Below, one piece after another: positions 40,150-48,712 of a stretch of DNA of 64,000 bases. Made by a program: the position numbers and the translations under genes. Source of the DNA: Anniella stebbinsi (lineage: Eukaryota; Chordata; Lepidosauria; Squamata; Anniellidae); assembly GCA_029215795.1 (NCBI GenBank), contig JARDYH010000007.1, positions 64,844,763 through 64,908,762 on the forward strand, in the 5' to 3' direction. The first letter of the stretch is position 1, and each line of letters begins with the position of its first letter. The notes under the pieces were generated by a model. That model saw only the letters and a list, made by a program, of their open reading frames with translations. It was not told the DNA's origin and searched no databases.

Positions 40150-41640
40150 CCCCCCAACCACCTGCCGGTGCCACCTGGAGTCAGCAGTTTAATTCTCCCA
40201 AATGTGCAGACAAGAATAAAAAAACAACAAGAAAAAGAAAATGAAGAACCCCCCCCCCCCCGACCACCACCTTCCCCCCCCCCCCCGCACCAGACAAGCT
40301 CCGCCCACACACTTTTCCCTGCCGGCTCCAAGGCCTTCTGGCCCCCGCTGTGCAATTTCCGGGTGGGGGAGAGGGACATCCTGCAGTAGCCCCCAACCCC
40401 CGGAAGGGCAGGACCCCCCACCTGTGCCTTACCCAGAGCAATAGCAGCACCCTCCCTTCCTCTCCCCACTCCCTTCCCCTTGACATGAGAGGCTGTTCCC
40501 ATGGGGGGTCGGGGGGCTGTTTCCCTGGTGGAGCTGGCTTCAAGATCCCCTACACTGTGCCATTGCCAGAGAGGGCGAGTCCCTCCCCCCCATCCCACTC
40601 CTCTTGTTAGACTTCCGTGTTTGGTGTCGTCCCACCCCCCCAGAGGGGTTGTGTACCCAGCCCAGTTAGAGAGCCTGGACCCTCTGAGGAGGGGAAGGGA
40701 AGGGGGGAGCGCCTGTTTCTTGGAGAGCCCCCCACTGGGCTGAGAGAGTCCCACCCACCTGATCAAGCTGGAGAAGTTTCCAGTGGTCTGCAGCTTGGCT
40801 TGGCCGCGTGGGCCAACCTTGCCACGCTGGGCTGGCGTTTGGGCGACATCCTGCCCAAGTTCCCTCCTTTCGGGGCTCTTTCTGCAAGCAGCGGTGTTTC
40901 CCTTGGTGAGAGACCCCCAGAGCTCTTCCTTATGCAGAAAGGAGGCAGGGGGGAGGCAGTGGAGAAGAGCAGAGGAACGAGGGACAGTGGCAGAGATTGG
41001 GGAGCAATGTTGCTCCTAGGAGTGATCCCACTTGGACGGAATCTTGGCCCATGGCTGGCTAGCTGCCCACCGCTACCTTTTACAGGCATCACTATTGCAA
41101 CGCATGTAGTCACGCATGCACCCCCCCCCCACACACCCCGATGATGGAACTTCCCCAAATAAGGGGGGTGCTCTTACCCTCTCTCCGCACTTCCCACGAT
41201 CCTTTCTCATTTCACACACACTGCTGGTTTCTCTTGGTTTTGTAACTTTTGGTTTTACACATGGAGAATGGGGTACTTCTCAGAATATTTTATCTAATAC
41301 CCCAGTCCCTGCCCCCCACCTCTCCAGGTAATTTTAAAAAATATTTTCACCCCTCTACCTCCCTCAAGCCGTGGAGGGGAAACAGGGCGGGCTCTTGGCT
41401 TTTCTACTGAGCTGTAATTTTTGACTTTGTTTTGTTTTTGTTGAGCTGGATGGAATATTATATTTTGATTTTTTTATTATTATTATTATTATTATTACTG
41501 ATCTGCTGGGTATTTCTGCCCGATTTCTACCCACCTTTCCAACACACAGCACCCATTCACTCACCTGCAGATGAGCACTAGGGTCTCGGGCACATGCACC
41601 AAATGTCTTTAGGAATAAATCTTTTCCTTTTTTCTAAAAT
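40150..41640 (+). other. VASP: VASP 3'UTR
   Basis: C-rich sequence follows the stop, then AT-rich sequence with a (TTA)n run at 41475-41500. No repeat insertion is seen. It ends at the poly(A) signal at 41614. Confidence 0.7.
41614..41619 (+). terminator. VASP: Poly(A) signal of VASP
   Basis: AATAAA is followed 35-50 bases later by a GTGTGTCTGTGTGTCT element, the usual layout of a vertebrate cleavage site. An earlier AATAAA at 40215, 66 bases after the stop, lacks such context. Confidence 0.7.
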
Positions 41641-41868
41641 TGCAAAATCCAAGCGTGTGTCTGTGTGTCTTTCATGGCGGGTTGGGGGAACGGAAGTCTT
41701 AGGATGAAGCGACACTCTGGTGGTCCAGTTGTCCTGTTTAATTTGCAATGAGATGGAGAAAAGGGTGGGGGGGCTCAGTTTGGAAGGAGGTGGGTCAGTA
41801 GGATGCATCCCGGCTTGTTCTTAGTCCTAGTCTTAGAAGTTCAAGGCTGGAGGAAAGGCAATCTGAGA

Positions 41869-41998
41869 AGCCAGCACAACCACCCTCACCTAACACCCTC
41901 CAGAAGTTTTGGATTTCAGCCCCAGCTAGCATGGGCAAGTCAGGAATGCAGGGAGTTGTCCTAAACATCTGGAGGGTGCCAGGTGGGGGAAGGCTGTG
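41869..41998. mobile_element. Palindromic MITE, GTGCCCTCCAGATGTGTTGG family
   Basis: The left arm carries ACACCCTCCAGAAGTTTTGG and the right arm AAACATCTGGAGGGTGCCAGG, ending GGGGAAGGCTG. Confidence 0.7.
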
Positions 41999-42006
41999 CT
42001 AGAGAC

Positions 42007-42201
42007 TTATGTATTTATTTGCATCTCACATTTTTTCCTTTTGCGAGGAACCCGAGGTGGCAAACATGATCCTCTTCCTCTCCATTTTATCCTCCTAACA
42101 ACCCTGTGGGGTAGGTTAGGCTGAGAGTCAGTGACTGGCCCAAAATCATCCGTGAGCTTCATGGCCAAGCAGGGACTATTGCCACGCTGGCTCTCCTACA
42201 G
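42007..42201 (+). repeat. MIR/L2-like interspersed repeat
   Basis: It contains CTCTCCATTTTATCCTCC, AACAACCCTGTGGGGTAGG, TGACTGGCCCAAAATCATCC and GAGCTTCATGGCC. Same family as 27106-27292. Confidence 0.65.
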
Positions 42202-42244
42202 CAATCCTGTGCATGTTTCCTTAACTTCCGCTGCATTTTAGCCC

Positions 42245-42345
42245 TGCCTTCTCCAACCTCGGGCTGCCCAGATGTGCTGGACTACAACTCCGGTGTGTTC
42301 TGGGAGCTGTAGTCCAACACATCTAGGAAGCCAAAGGTTGGGGAA
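42245..42345. mobile_element. Palindromic MITE (diverged)
   Basis: CTGGACTACAACTCCGGTGT and GAGCTGTAGTCCAACACATC are inverted arms; the ends are CCTTCTCCAACC and GGTTGGGGAAGG. Confidence 0.7.
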
Positions 42346-42855
42346 GGAAGATGGAGCTCTGTTGTCCCAACTGTGTGTGGCTACTGGGGTTTGCTCAGTT
42401 TTGCAGCTTTGGGTAGTGTTGTTCTAAGGGTTCCATCTTCATAAGCCTTGGCTCAAATTTAAACCATAATTCCATTTTTTGCTTGGGGAGCGGCAAGAAG
42501 TCTTGTCCCCCTTGTCTGTTTTGTGCCAAGATTTAGTAGCGGACCTATAACCTCAGGCTGAAGTAGATGACCTGATTGAGGCTGGGACTGGAGCAAAAGG
42601 AGAGGTTGTATAAAGGAATGGTGGTGGAGAAAATTGGCATCCCAAAACAAGAGCCCCACCTGCTGCTGGTCTGTTGTATCACGCAGGCCTGTTCGTGCCG
42701 TCCCAATATCTTTCCCCTTTCAGAGGATTCTGGCACATTTGCTAGGCCAGCCTTGGTCCGTCAGCATGGGCAACTTTTGGTCCTCCAGGTGCTTTGGAGT
42801 ACAACTCTCATCTAGCCAGCATAGCCAGTGCTGAGGGGACATGGGAGTTCTGTTT

Positions 42856-43062
42856 AATGTTTTATTTATTACATTTCTATCCTGCCTTTTCCTCTTTCAA
42901 GGAACCCACATGATCCTCCTCTCCATTTTAACCTCACAACAACCCTGCGAGGGAGGTTGGGCTGAGAGTCAGGGACTGGCCCAAAGTCACCCAGCGAGCT
43001 TCCATGACCGAATGGGAACTAGGGCCTGGATTTCTCAACCTCATCAACTCCATCACATTGGC
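42856..43062 (+). repeat. MIR/L2-like interspersed repeat
   Basis: TTTCTATCCTGCCTTTTCC, ACAACCCTGCGAGGGAGG, TGGCCCAAAGTCACCCAGCG and GAGCTTCCATGACC. The copies at 42007 and here are about 850 bases apart in the same orientation. Confidence 0.65.
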
Positions 43063-43072
43063 TCTTGACATG

Positions 43073-43180
43073 TAGGCCCAACCTGGAGCCCTCTGGATGT
43101 GTTGGGCCTGCATGGCTGGCTACCGGATGCTGGGTGATGTCCAAACACAGCCAGCAAACACCATGTTGGAGAAGTCTGTG
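43073..43180. repeat. Diverged palindromic MITE
   Basis: CCCAACCTGGAGCCCTCTGG on the left; ACCATGTTGGAGAAG on the right. Confidence 0.55.
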
Positions 43181-44344
43181 CCAGCCTGTAGCCTCATCAG
43201 CTTCTGCGGGTCATCTTCCTAGAGGAGCTTCCTCCCAAGGGAACTCAGGGCCCCCAAACGCCACTGACTCTGCTGCGAAGGCCTTTGGAAGTACCAATGC
43301 CCACATGGGAGGTTTTCCGTGTACAAACACCACTGACAAAATATGAACATACTTTGCTACCTGTGGCATTAGGGTACAAGTATCAGAAGGAGGGGAGAGT
43401 GATGGTCCATTAATGGTTTTGTAGGACAAGTGGGGAGAACGGCTTGACTCTGCTGGCCTGGCCTTAGCAGGAAATCTGGAAGTATGGGGTCAATGGAAGT
43501 ATTGGCGCTAATGGCGTGAAGACAAGCTGCAGCAGCAAGATGAGTAACCCCAACGGCTACGTTCGCAGATGCTTTGGGGGGAAACAGCTGAACTATCTCC
43601 TCATCTTAATGCCAGGTGTGGCTTCCAACTGGAGCTTTTTGCCCTCCGCCTTTCCTTTGCCCTAGGCAAGCAGGAGCCGCTGCAGCCTCCTGGCATGGAA
43701 CTACTCAGTCGAAACAGAAGGGCTGCCAAAAGCCCCATCACCAGAAACAGGCTGAAGGCTCTCCTTCCCTGCTTCAGCACTCAATTGGGCATGGCTCACA
43801 ACCTTGTATTTCCTTGCACAGTGCCTTCCTCTTACATGAGCTTTACTGGCACAGATAATCCCAATCTAAAAATAGGGATTAAGAGTACAGGGCCATCTAA
43901 TTGTTTTGTTTCCCTCCACACCCAATGCCCAGCTCAGTGTCAGTAATCTTTGGCAGCATTTTGCTCTGCCATGTGGGTTTCCTTTTGCCTTCCATCTAGG
44001 CAAAAAGCAGTCAATACAAGTGCTTTTAAAGAAGTTAATAATTTAAGTACCTAGTCGGAATAGCACCAGAGGCTATGGAACACTGTGTACCGGGAAATTC
44101 AGACAATGAACAAGACTTCTTCATTTTAAAGGGACAGGAATGTGTGAAGTTTGGTTGTGGCAGCCAGTTATGGCCAAATATGCACACCTAGTCCTGATTA
44201 CGGGATATTGGAGTTCATCGTGAAAAACATAAACAGATGCATCAAATCCAGGGGCAAATGACACATGCTTAGCATTACAGAACAAAGTGTATCTAAGCAC
44301 ATTATGAGCCCCGAATTTGTTTTCAGTAGCAGATCTGATCTCCC

Positions 44345-44880
44345 AATCCTTAAACATGGAAGTCCATTCCTAGTTATTGCCCATTTAATTTCAGAGACTA
44401 ATTTAGATGGGAAAGGTCATTTTTTACCCTATAAAGCCTTACATGGTTTGGAGCCACAATACTTGACGGAACGCCTCTCCCGACATGAACCTAGCCGTAC
44501 ACTACGCTCAGCATCTAAGGTCCTCCTCTGGGTGCCTACTCCAAGGGAAGTTCGGAGGACGGCAACAAGGGAGACAGCCTTCTCTGTGGTGGCCCCCCAA
44601 TTATGGAAAGATCTCCCCAATGAGGCCCACCTGGCGCCAACGTTATCTTTTCCGCACCAGGTCAAAACTTTACTTTTCTCCCAGGCATTTAACAGCTTAA
44701 GTTGAGTTTTTAATTAAGTTTTTGGCTTCGCTGAACGTTTAAGATTGTTTTAAATGTTAGCTGTTTTATGTTTTTAAATTTTGTATATTGACTTTTAATG
44801 TTCAATCTTTTAATTTTTGTAAACCGCCCAGACAGCTTCGGCTATGGGGTGGTATATAAATGTAATAAATAATAATAATT
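44345..44880 (+). mobile_element. LINE 3' fragment with RT C-terminus (L2/CR1-like)
   Basis: The frame 44423-44702 reads PYKALHGLEPQYL.. SRTLRSASKVLL.. FSVVAPQLWKDLPNE, the C-terminal domain typical of L2/CR1-type non-LTR reverse transcriptases. The 3' end reads AAACCGCCCAGACAGCTTCG, then a GGTATATAAATGTAATAAAT tail. It is 5'-truncated. The 95-residue stretch is uninterrupted, so the copy may be fairly recent. Confidence 0.85.
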
Positions 44881-45498
44881 TTGTTGCAATTGCTGAACAA
44901 CAGAAATAACTCCTTGCTGATCTACTGTAAATCACACAGCGATCTACAGGTAGAGCCTAACCTACCACCTGCCCACCGCAGACTCCCAATAGCTTTGCAG
45001 CAACCCGTCTGGAGTGATCTCATGACCACTAGTTGAAGACCACTGCTCTAGGGCATCACCCAGCTAGCTGGAAAGGATAGGACTTGCAGTCCATACACGG
45101 GGAACATCAGGCTGGGAAAAGCTGCCATAGGCTTTGCCTGGTCTTTGGATTTTGGTCCTAGAAGTTAAAATGAAGTCCCAATATAAGCCAGAGTGGAGTC
45201 CTCAAACCACTGCAGATAAGGAGTGAATTTCAGACCTAAACAGAATTCCAAATGCCACCTAGTTCACCTTGCTGTATGTAACAACAGAGCCGGGCAGTCC
45301 CAATCAACACTTTTTAAATCCCCGGCTACACAACGTTTTCAAACTGCTGAGAACATACATCTTCCCACTTCCAGAATCTGGGAAACGAGAATATGCCATA
45401 GCAAAAATGGCAGAAAAGGGATTGCTTCCCCCTCCTCAAAACAGGTCTATCCCACCGCTCAATGTTAACAAAACACGCGCAGAAGACCCAAACGGCTC

Positions 45499-45520
45499 TT
45501 CCACCACCACCACCACCACG
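45499..45520. repeat. (CCA)n repeat
   Basis: Six CCA units, about 60 bases downstream of the proposed OPA3 3' end. Confidence 0.8.
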
Positions 45521-45565
45521 GGGAAAGCGCGCACACTCGCACTGGGGTTTGGGTGTCTTTTTTTT

Positions 45566-45571
45566 TTTAAT
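45566..45571 (-). terminator. OPA3: Candidate poly(A) signal of OPA3 (ATTAAA)
   Basis: On the minus strand ATTAAA begins 191 bases beyond the stop, followed by an A run. It is a variant hexamer in an A-rich setting, so this is tentative. Confidence 0.3.
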
Positions 45572-45761
45572 GGATTGAATATTTACAATCTAGGGAACAC
45601 GCGGGTATTTCAGCGCCCCGCGGGCCTTTGCACTCCAAATCCGGCGGCACAGGGCGGGATCCCCACGGCTCTCCTGGCCGGGCCACGTCCAGCACGGGGA
45701 CCTCACGCGCGGCTCGCGACGGAGCGCTGTGCCAGGCAGCCGCAGCTCCCCTGCGGCCCGG

Positions 45762-46084
45762 TCACTTCTTGGGGGAGGCCGAGGCGACCACCCGGTTCAC
45801 CTCCCGCAGCTGCGCGTCGAGCGTTTCCACGGCCAAGTCCAGCTCCGCCACGCGCGCCTGGAGAGCCACGAGGGTGCCGCTCAGCTCGTCCTCTTTCTTC
45901 TTGCTGTTGGCGGCCTGGCGGGAGAACTCCAGGAAGATGCACAGCCCCCCCACACCGAAGACGATGGCCTCGCCCAGCAGTTCGGCCCCCAACTCCGCCG
46001 CCACCTCCTCGTTCAGCGGCTTGATGGCAGCGCCCCGGAAGCCCATGATGCGCATCTTGGCGCGCATCTCGACCCAGTGGTAAA
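45762..46084 (-). CDS. OPA3: OPA3 coding exon 2
   Basis: On the minus strand the acceptor is CTGCCGGCAG before TTTACCAC. There are 323 coding bases ending TGA. It carries the conserved core and the C-terminal coiled coil. Confidence 0.95.
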
Positions 46085-46969
46085 CTGCCGGCAGAAAGAG
46101 ACGAGTGCGTGAGCCGAGGCCCGCGCTGGGGCAACGCCTCCTGCAGCCCCCCCCCCCGCAGTTCTGCCCCCGCCTTTCCCCCCTCCCGGACCCCGGGGCC
46201 GCCGCTCGGGAGGCCGCACCCGCGAGCGCCCCTGCACGGCACCACAAGCGCCCGGAAGGAGGGCAGGGGCTGCAGGGCGCGCGTCGGGCTGGGGAGGGGG
46301 CTGCGTCCCCTGCCCCGCCCCCGCCCCTCTTTTCGAGGTTGGGTTGGGGGCGACTTCGGGAAGATGCGCTCCCAGCACCAGTGGGGCCTCAGCAGGCGCC
46401 CTCCCCTCCCTCATGGCCCTTCCCTGTGGGGAGGGGGAACCTCCCAGGTGCCAAGGGAAGCGGCTGCTGCTGCCTGGGGCATGATGGGAGGTGTAGTCCA
46501 AACCCTTGAGGGCCTGCCCACCCCCACCCCCACCCCCTTCCTGCCTCTCCCTGCGAAGGAGGCTCCAAGGCCTCGCTAGGAGGCTCGGAGGCTCAGCCAC
46601 GTGCGCCCCGGGGAGGGGCGGAGCGCTCGCAAGGTCACCTCCTCTGCCGCCTTAGCAGCCCGGCGCCTCCCAATTGGCCACGTCCCTGCCGCGAGGCCCG
46701 CCCCGCGCGCCTCCCTATTGGCCGACGTCCTCCTCGGGCCCCACCCACTGGCGCTCCCATTGGCTGTCCCCTCAAACCTGACGGGTGGCTCCCCCTATCG
46801 GCCGGCTCTCCCTCGCGTCTTACTCACTCTGGGCGGGGGGCCCGCAGATGTACTGGCGGAAGAAGGGGCTTGCGCGCGCCCCGTCCTTGATCCGCGCGGC
46901 CAGGGGCTTCGAGAGCTGCCTGACGCCCAGGGAGAGCAGCTTGGCGATCGGGAAGGCGCCGACTACCAT
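45762..46969 (-). CDS. OPA3: OPA3, mitochondrial outer membrane lipid metabolism regulator (complete)
   Basis: OPA3 is a mitochondrial membrane protein; human mutations cause optic atrophy and 3-methylglutaconic aciduria type III. Two exons join to 154 residues (human 179): 46828-46969 (47 codons plus A) and 45762-46084. Exon 1 starts [18 protein letters not shown], the conserved N-terminal targeting helix, and ends ICGPPAQ. The split codon A|TT gives Ile48, then [26 protein letters not shown] and an [11 protein letters not shown] hydrophobic segment, all OPA3 hallmarks. Residues about 105-145 are a predicted coiled coil ([20 protein letters not shown]), and the end ..SPKK parallels human ..SKK. 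The shorter length comes from the coiled-coil and tail region. Kozak context AGG-ATG is good. The orientation opposite to VASP and the same as GPR4 matches human 19q13.32. Confidence 0.96.
46085..46827 (-). other. OPA3: OPA3 intron 1 (743 bp, CpG-rich)
   Basis: A short GC-rich intron containing a poly-C run, a MITE fragment (46480-46515) and, next to exon 1, a set of CCAAT-containing degenerate repeats (46663-46811). Human OPA3 has a far longer intron. Confidence 0.85.
46663..46811 (-). promoter_or_regulatory. Four degenerate tandem units with CCAAT boxes
   Basis: Units begin at about 46663, 46707, 46750 and 46786 and share a GCGCCTCCC(A/T)ATTGGCC core. ATTGG (CCAAT on the minus strand) occurs at 46673-46677, 46717-46721 and 46759-46763; the fourth unit has ATCGG. 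Such spacing suits NF-Y binding. They lie just inside intron 1, downstream of the OPA3 start codon. Confidence 0.6.
46828..46969 (-). CDS. OPA3: OPA3 coding exon 1
   Basis: ATG at 46969-46967 and donor GTGAGTAAG on the minus strand. It encodes residues 1-47 with the conserved MVVGAFP start and KPLA.RIK block. Confidence 0.95.
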
Positions 46970-47100
46970 CCTCGCGCTCCCAGCGGCCCCCACGCGGGGC
47001 GGCCCCGCCGACTCCGATGACGTCAGCGCGCACGCGCGTCAATTCCCCTCTGCGCAGGCCTCTGACGTCAGCGCGCAAGCTTGTGCTTGCCCGACCCCAA
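46970..47100 (-). promoter_or_regulatory. OPA3: OPA3 proximal promoter with twin CRE boxes
   Basis: Palindromic CRE sites TGACGTCA lie at 47018-47025 and 47063-47070, 45 bases apart, each within an identical TGACGTCAGCGCGCA 15-mer. They are 49 and 94 bases upstream of the start codon. CREB/ATF binding is the known function of this motif; use here is inference. Confidence 0.65.
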
Positions 47101-47382
47101 GCGAATTATTTTCGTATGGAATTAGCCCTCATGAATATGCAAATAAACTCTCTGAATGAGGAGGGGCGCATGCTAATGAGGCAAATTGGAATGAATTAAT
47201 TTCCCTCTCACATGTCCCCTTTCAAGGTTCAACGAAGGTAAGATGGGGTGATTTTATTAGATTCAAACAAAAAATGATACCAAAAATAATTCTCATCAAA
47301 AAAGCAGCCGTCTTCCAGAGTTATACCGACAGGCTTTAAAAGCAATAGTTCAGGTGAGGGGCGGCAGTCTCGGAAAGCAGCT

Positions 47383-47427
47383 CTAACGACCACTTCCGGT
47401 ATGAACCGGAAAGGTGCGAGTCGCCAT
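47383..47427 (-). promoter_or_regulatory. YY1-type initiator with a 14-codon upstream ORF
   Basis: On the minus strand CCAAGATGGCGACTCGC is a classic YY1-type motif that includes an ATG, opening a 14-codon ORF that stops at 47383. It overlaps an inverted ETS pair (47394-47411). It could belong to an alternative 5' exon of OPA3 about 0.46 kb upstream of the main start. Confidence 0.45.
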
Positions 47428-47910
47428 CTTGGTCGCCAAGGATGTGTGCCATAGAGATGACAACGGGAAGAGCGGCGGCTGGCAGTTTAATACCGGAAAT
47501 GCCTGGGGAAAAGGGCGGTGATTCCTAGAGATAAGAATTAGAGTGACCCCCACTTCCATGTCGGAGAGGGAGTTTCTGGGTTTACATCGGGAAAGCTGTT
47601 GCTTGCGCTTCTTCCCTGCCCCGCTCTCCATAGAAAACAAGGCCGAAACCCAGGCTCTTGACACCGGAAAGTGTCTTCGCCCTGCTCTCCCACGGGAGTT
47701 CCTGACCCTTTTCACTCAGGTGTTTCATTAATTATGGCGCCCACAGTTAGCTATGGCCAATAGCAAGTTTCAATTCCACGCCACCCCGTAAGTTTGGGAG
47801 TGTACGTTACTCTAAACTTTTCCTATCTCTATGAATGACTCCGCCCCTGTCTTCTCCTGAGCCAATGAGAGCTCACTCCCCCCCTCCCCTGGGCTTTCGG
47901 CGGGAAAGTG
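47390..47910. promoter_or_regulatory. Promoter-like block with ETS, YY1 and E2F motifs
   Basis: TTCCGGT/ACCGGAA form a perfect inverted ETS pair at 47394-47411. Further CCGGAA sites are at 47493-47498 and 47664-47669, and TTTCGGCGGGAAA (E2F-like, palindromic) is at 47895-47907. The mix is typical of housekeeping promoters. Confidence 0.5.
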
Positions 47911-48060
47911 ATGCGCCGCTGCGGACAATGCGTGTGAGCGCGGGCGCACGTGTACAGTCGCGCCCTGCCAAGTTTCCCGTGCAGGTGGGTTGGTTTTGAG
48001 CCCGCTTCCCAGCCTTGGAGGCCCCCTCCGCCCACCTCTCCTGGCTCTGCTGTACCTTCC

Positions 48061-48245
48061 AGAGCAGGGGAAGCTTTTCCTGCCCGGACGGGAAGAGCTT
48101 CACCTGCGGGATTTCTGCCTGCTGGGAGGCTCCGACAGGCGTTGGCCTTTAGCAGCAGTCTGGCACGCTGGCAGCATTTCCACAGGGGAAGCTTTTACTG
48201 GCATGGAGATGCCTGGATGGGAAAAGCTTCACCTGTGACATTTCC
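48061..48245 (+). repeat. Two-unit diverged direct repeat
   Basis: Unit 1 (from 48065) has CAGGGGAAGCTTTTCCTG, then GACGGGAAGAGCTTCACCTG. Unit 2 (from 48182) has CAGGGGAAGCTTTTACTGG, then GATGGGAAAAGCTTCACCTG. They are about 117 bases apart, and both are followed by a G.. CATTTC-like segment. Confidence 0.75.
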
Positions 48246-48588
48246 GGCTACCCTTAAAGGCACAGGAGCACCGGGTTAGTAGTGGGCAAGAAAGGCATCC
48301 TGTGACATCCCACCCGTCTCCTCTCTCCTCTGTGCCCCCTTGGCTTACATTTCAGCAGCACTGCGTGGAATGGGACTGTGAGGTCTCCTGAAGGTAAAGG
48401 TGGCATGTGGTACAGCCTCTCCTTGTCACACCTGGTACAGCCCTGTCACGCCTGGTAGGCACAGTGTAAAATGATAACCAGCCTGTGCCTGGCGGCTTCA
48501 CGGTAAAACTACGTCACAAATCTTCCTGCCCAGCCGCCTTGCTCTTGCACCTCACGCTGAGATCTTGCTCCATTGCCCAAAGACCCTG

Positions 48589-48712
48589 AGAGGCAGAAGA
48601 CTGTGGCTCAGTGGTAGAGCCCCTGCTTTCAATCCCTGGTATTTCCAGGTAGCGCTGGAAAAACTCCAGCCTGGAAAAACTCAGTACCAACAGTACTGGG
48701 CTATGTTCCTGT
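48589..48712 (+). mobile_element. tRNA-derived SINE (diverged)
   Basis: GACTGTGGCTCAGTGGTAGAG is an intact A-box region; the B box is decayed (CAATCCCTGG). The body matches 15208-15378 only loosely. It is not a functional tRNA. Confidence 0.7.

Larger units (their letters stand above)
41641..45560. other. Repeat-rich spacer between convergent VASP and OPA3
   Basis: It contains MITEs at 41869-41998, 42245-42345, 42745-42835 and 43073-43180, MIR/L2-like repeats at 42007-42201 and 42856-43062, and a LINE fragment at 44345-44880. The 43200-44340 part shows no recognisable gene or repeat. Confidence 0.6.

Noticed and set aside
40215..40220. AATAAA 66 bases after the VASP stop
   Set aside because: Embedded in an A-rich tract without a GT-rich downstream element; the site at 41614 has the proper context. 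A rare short isoform is not excluded.
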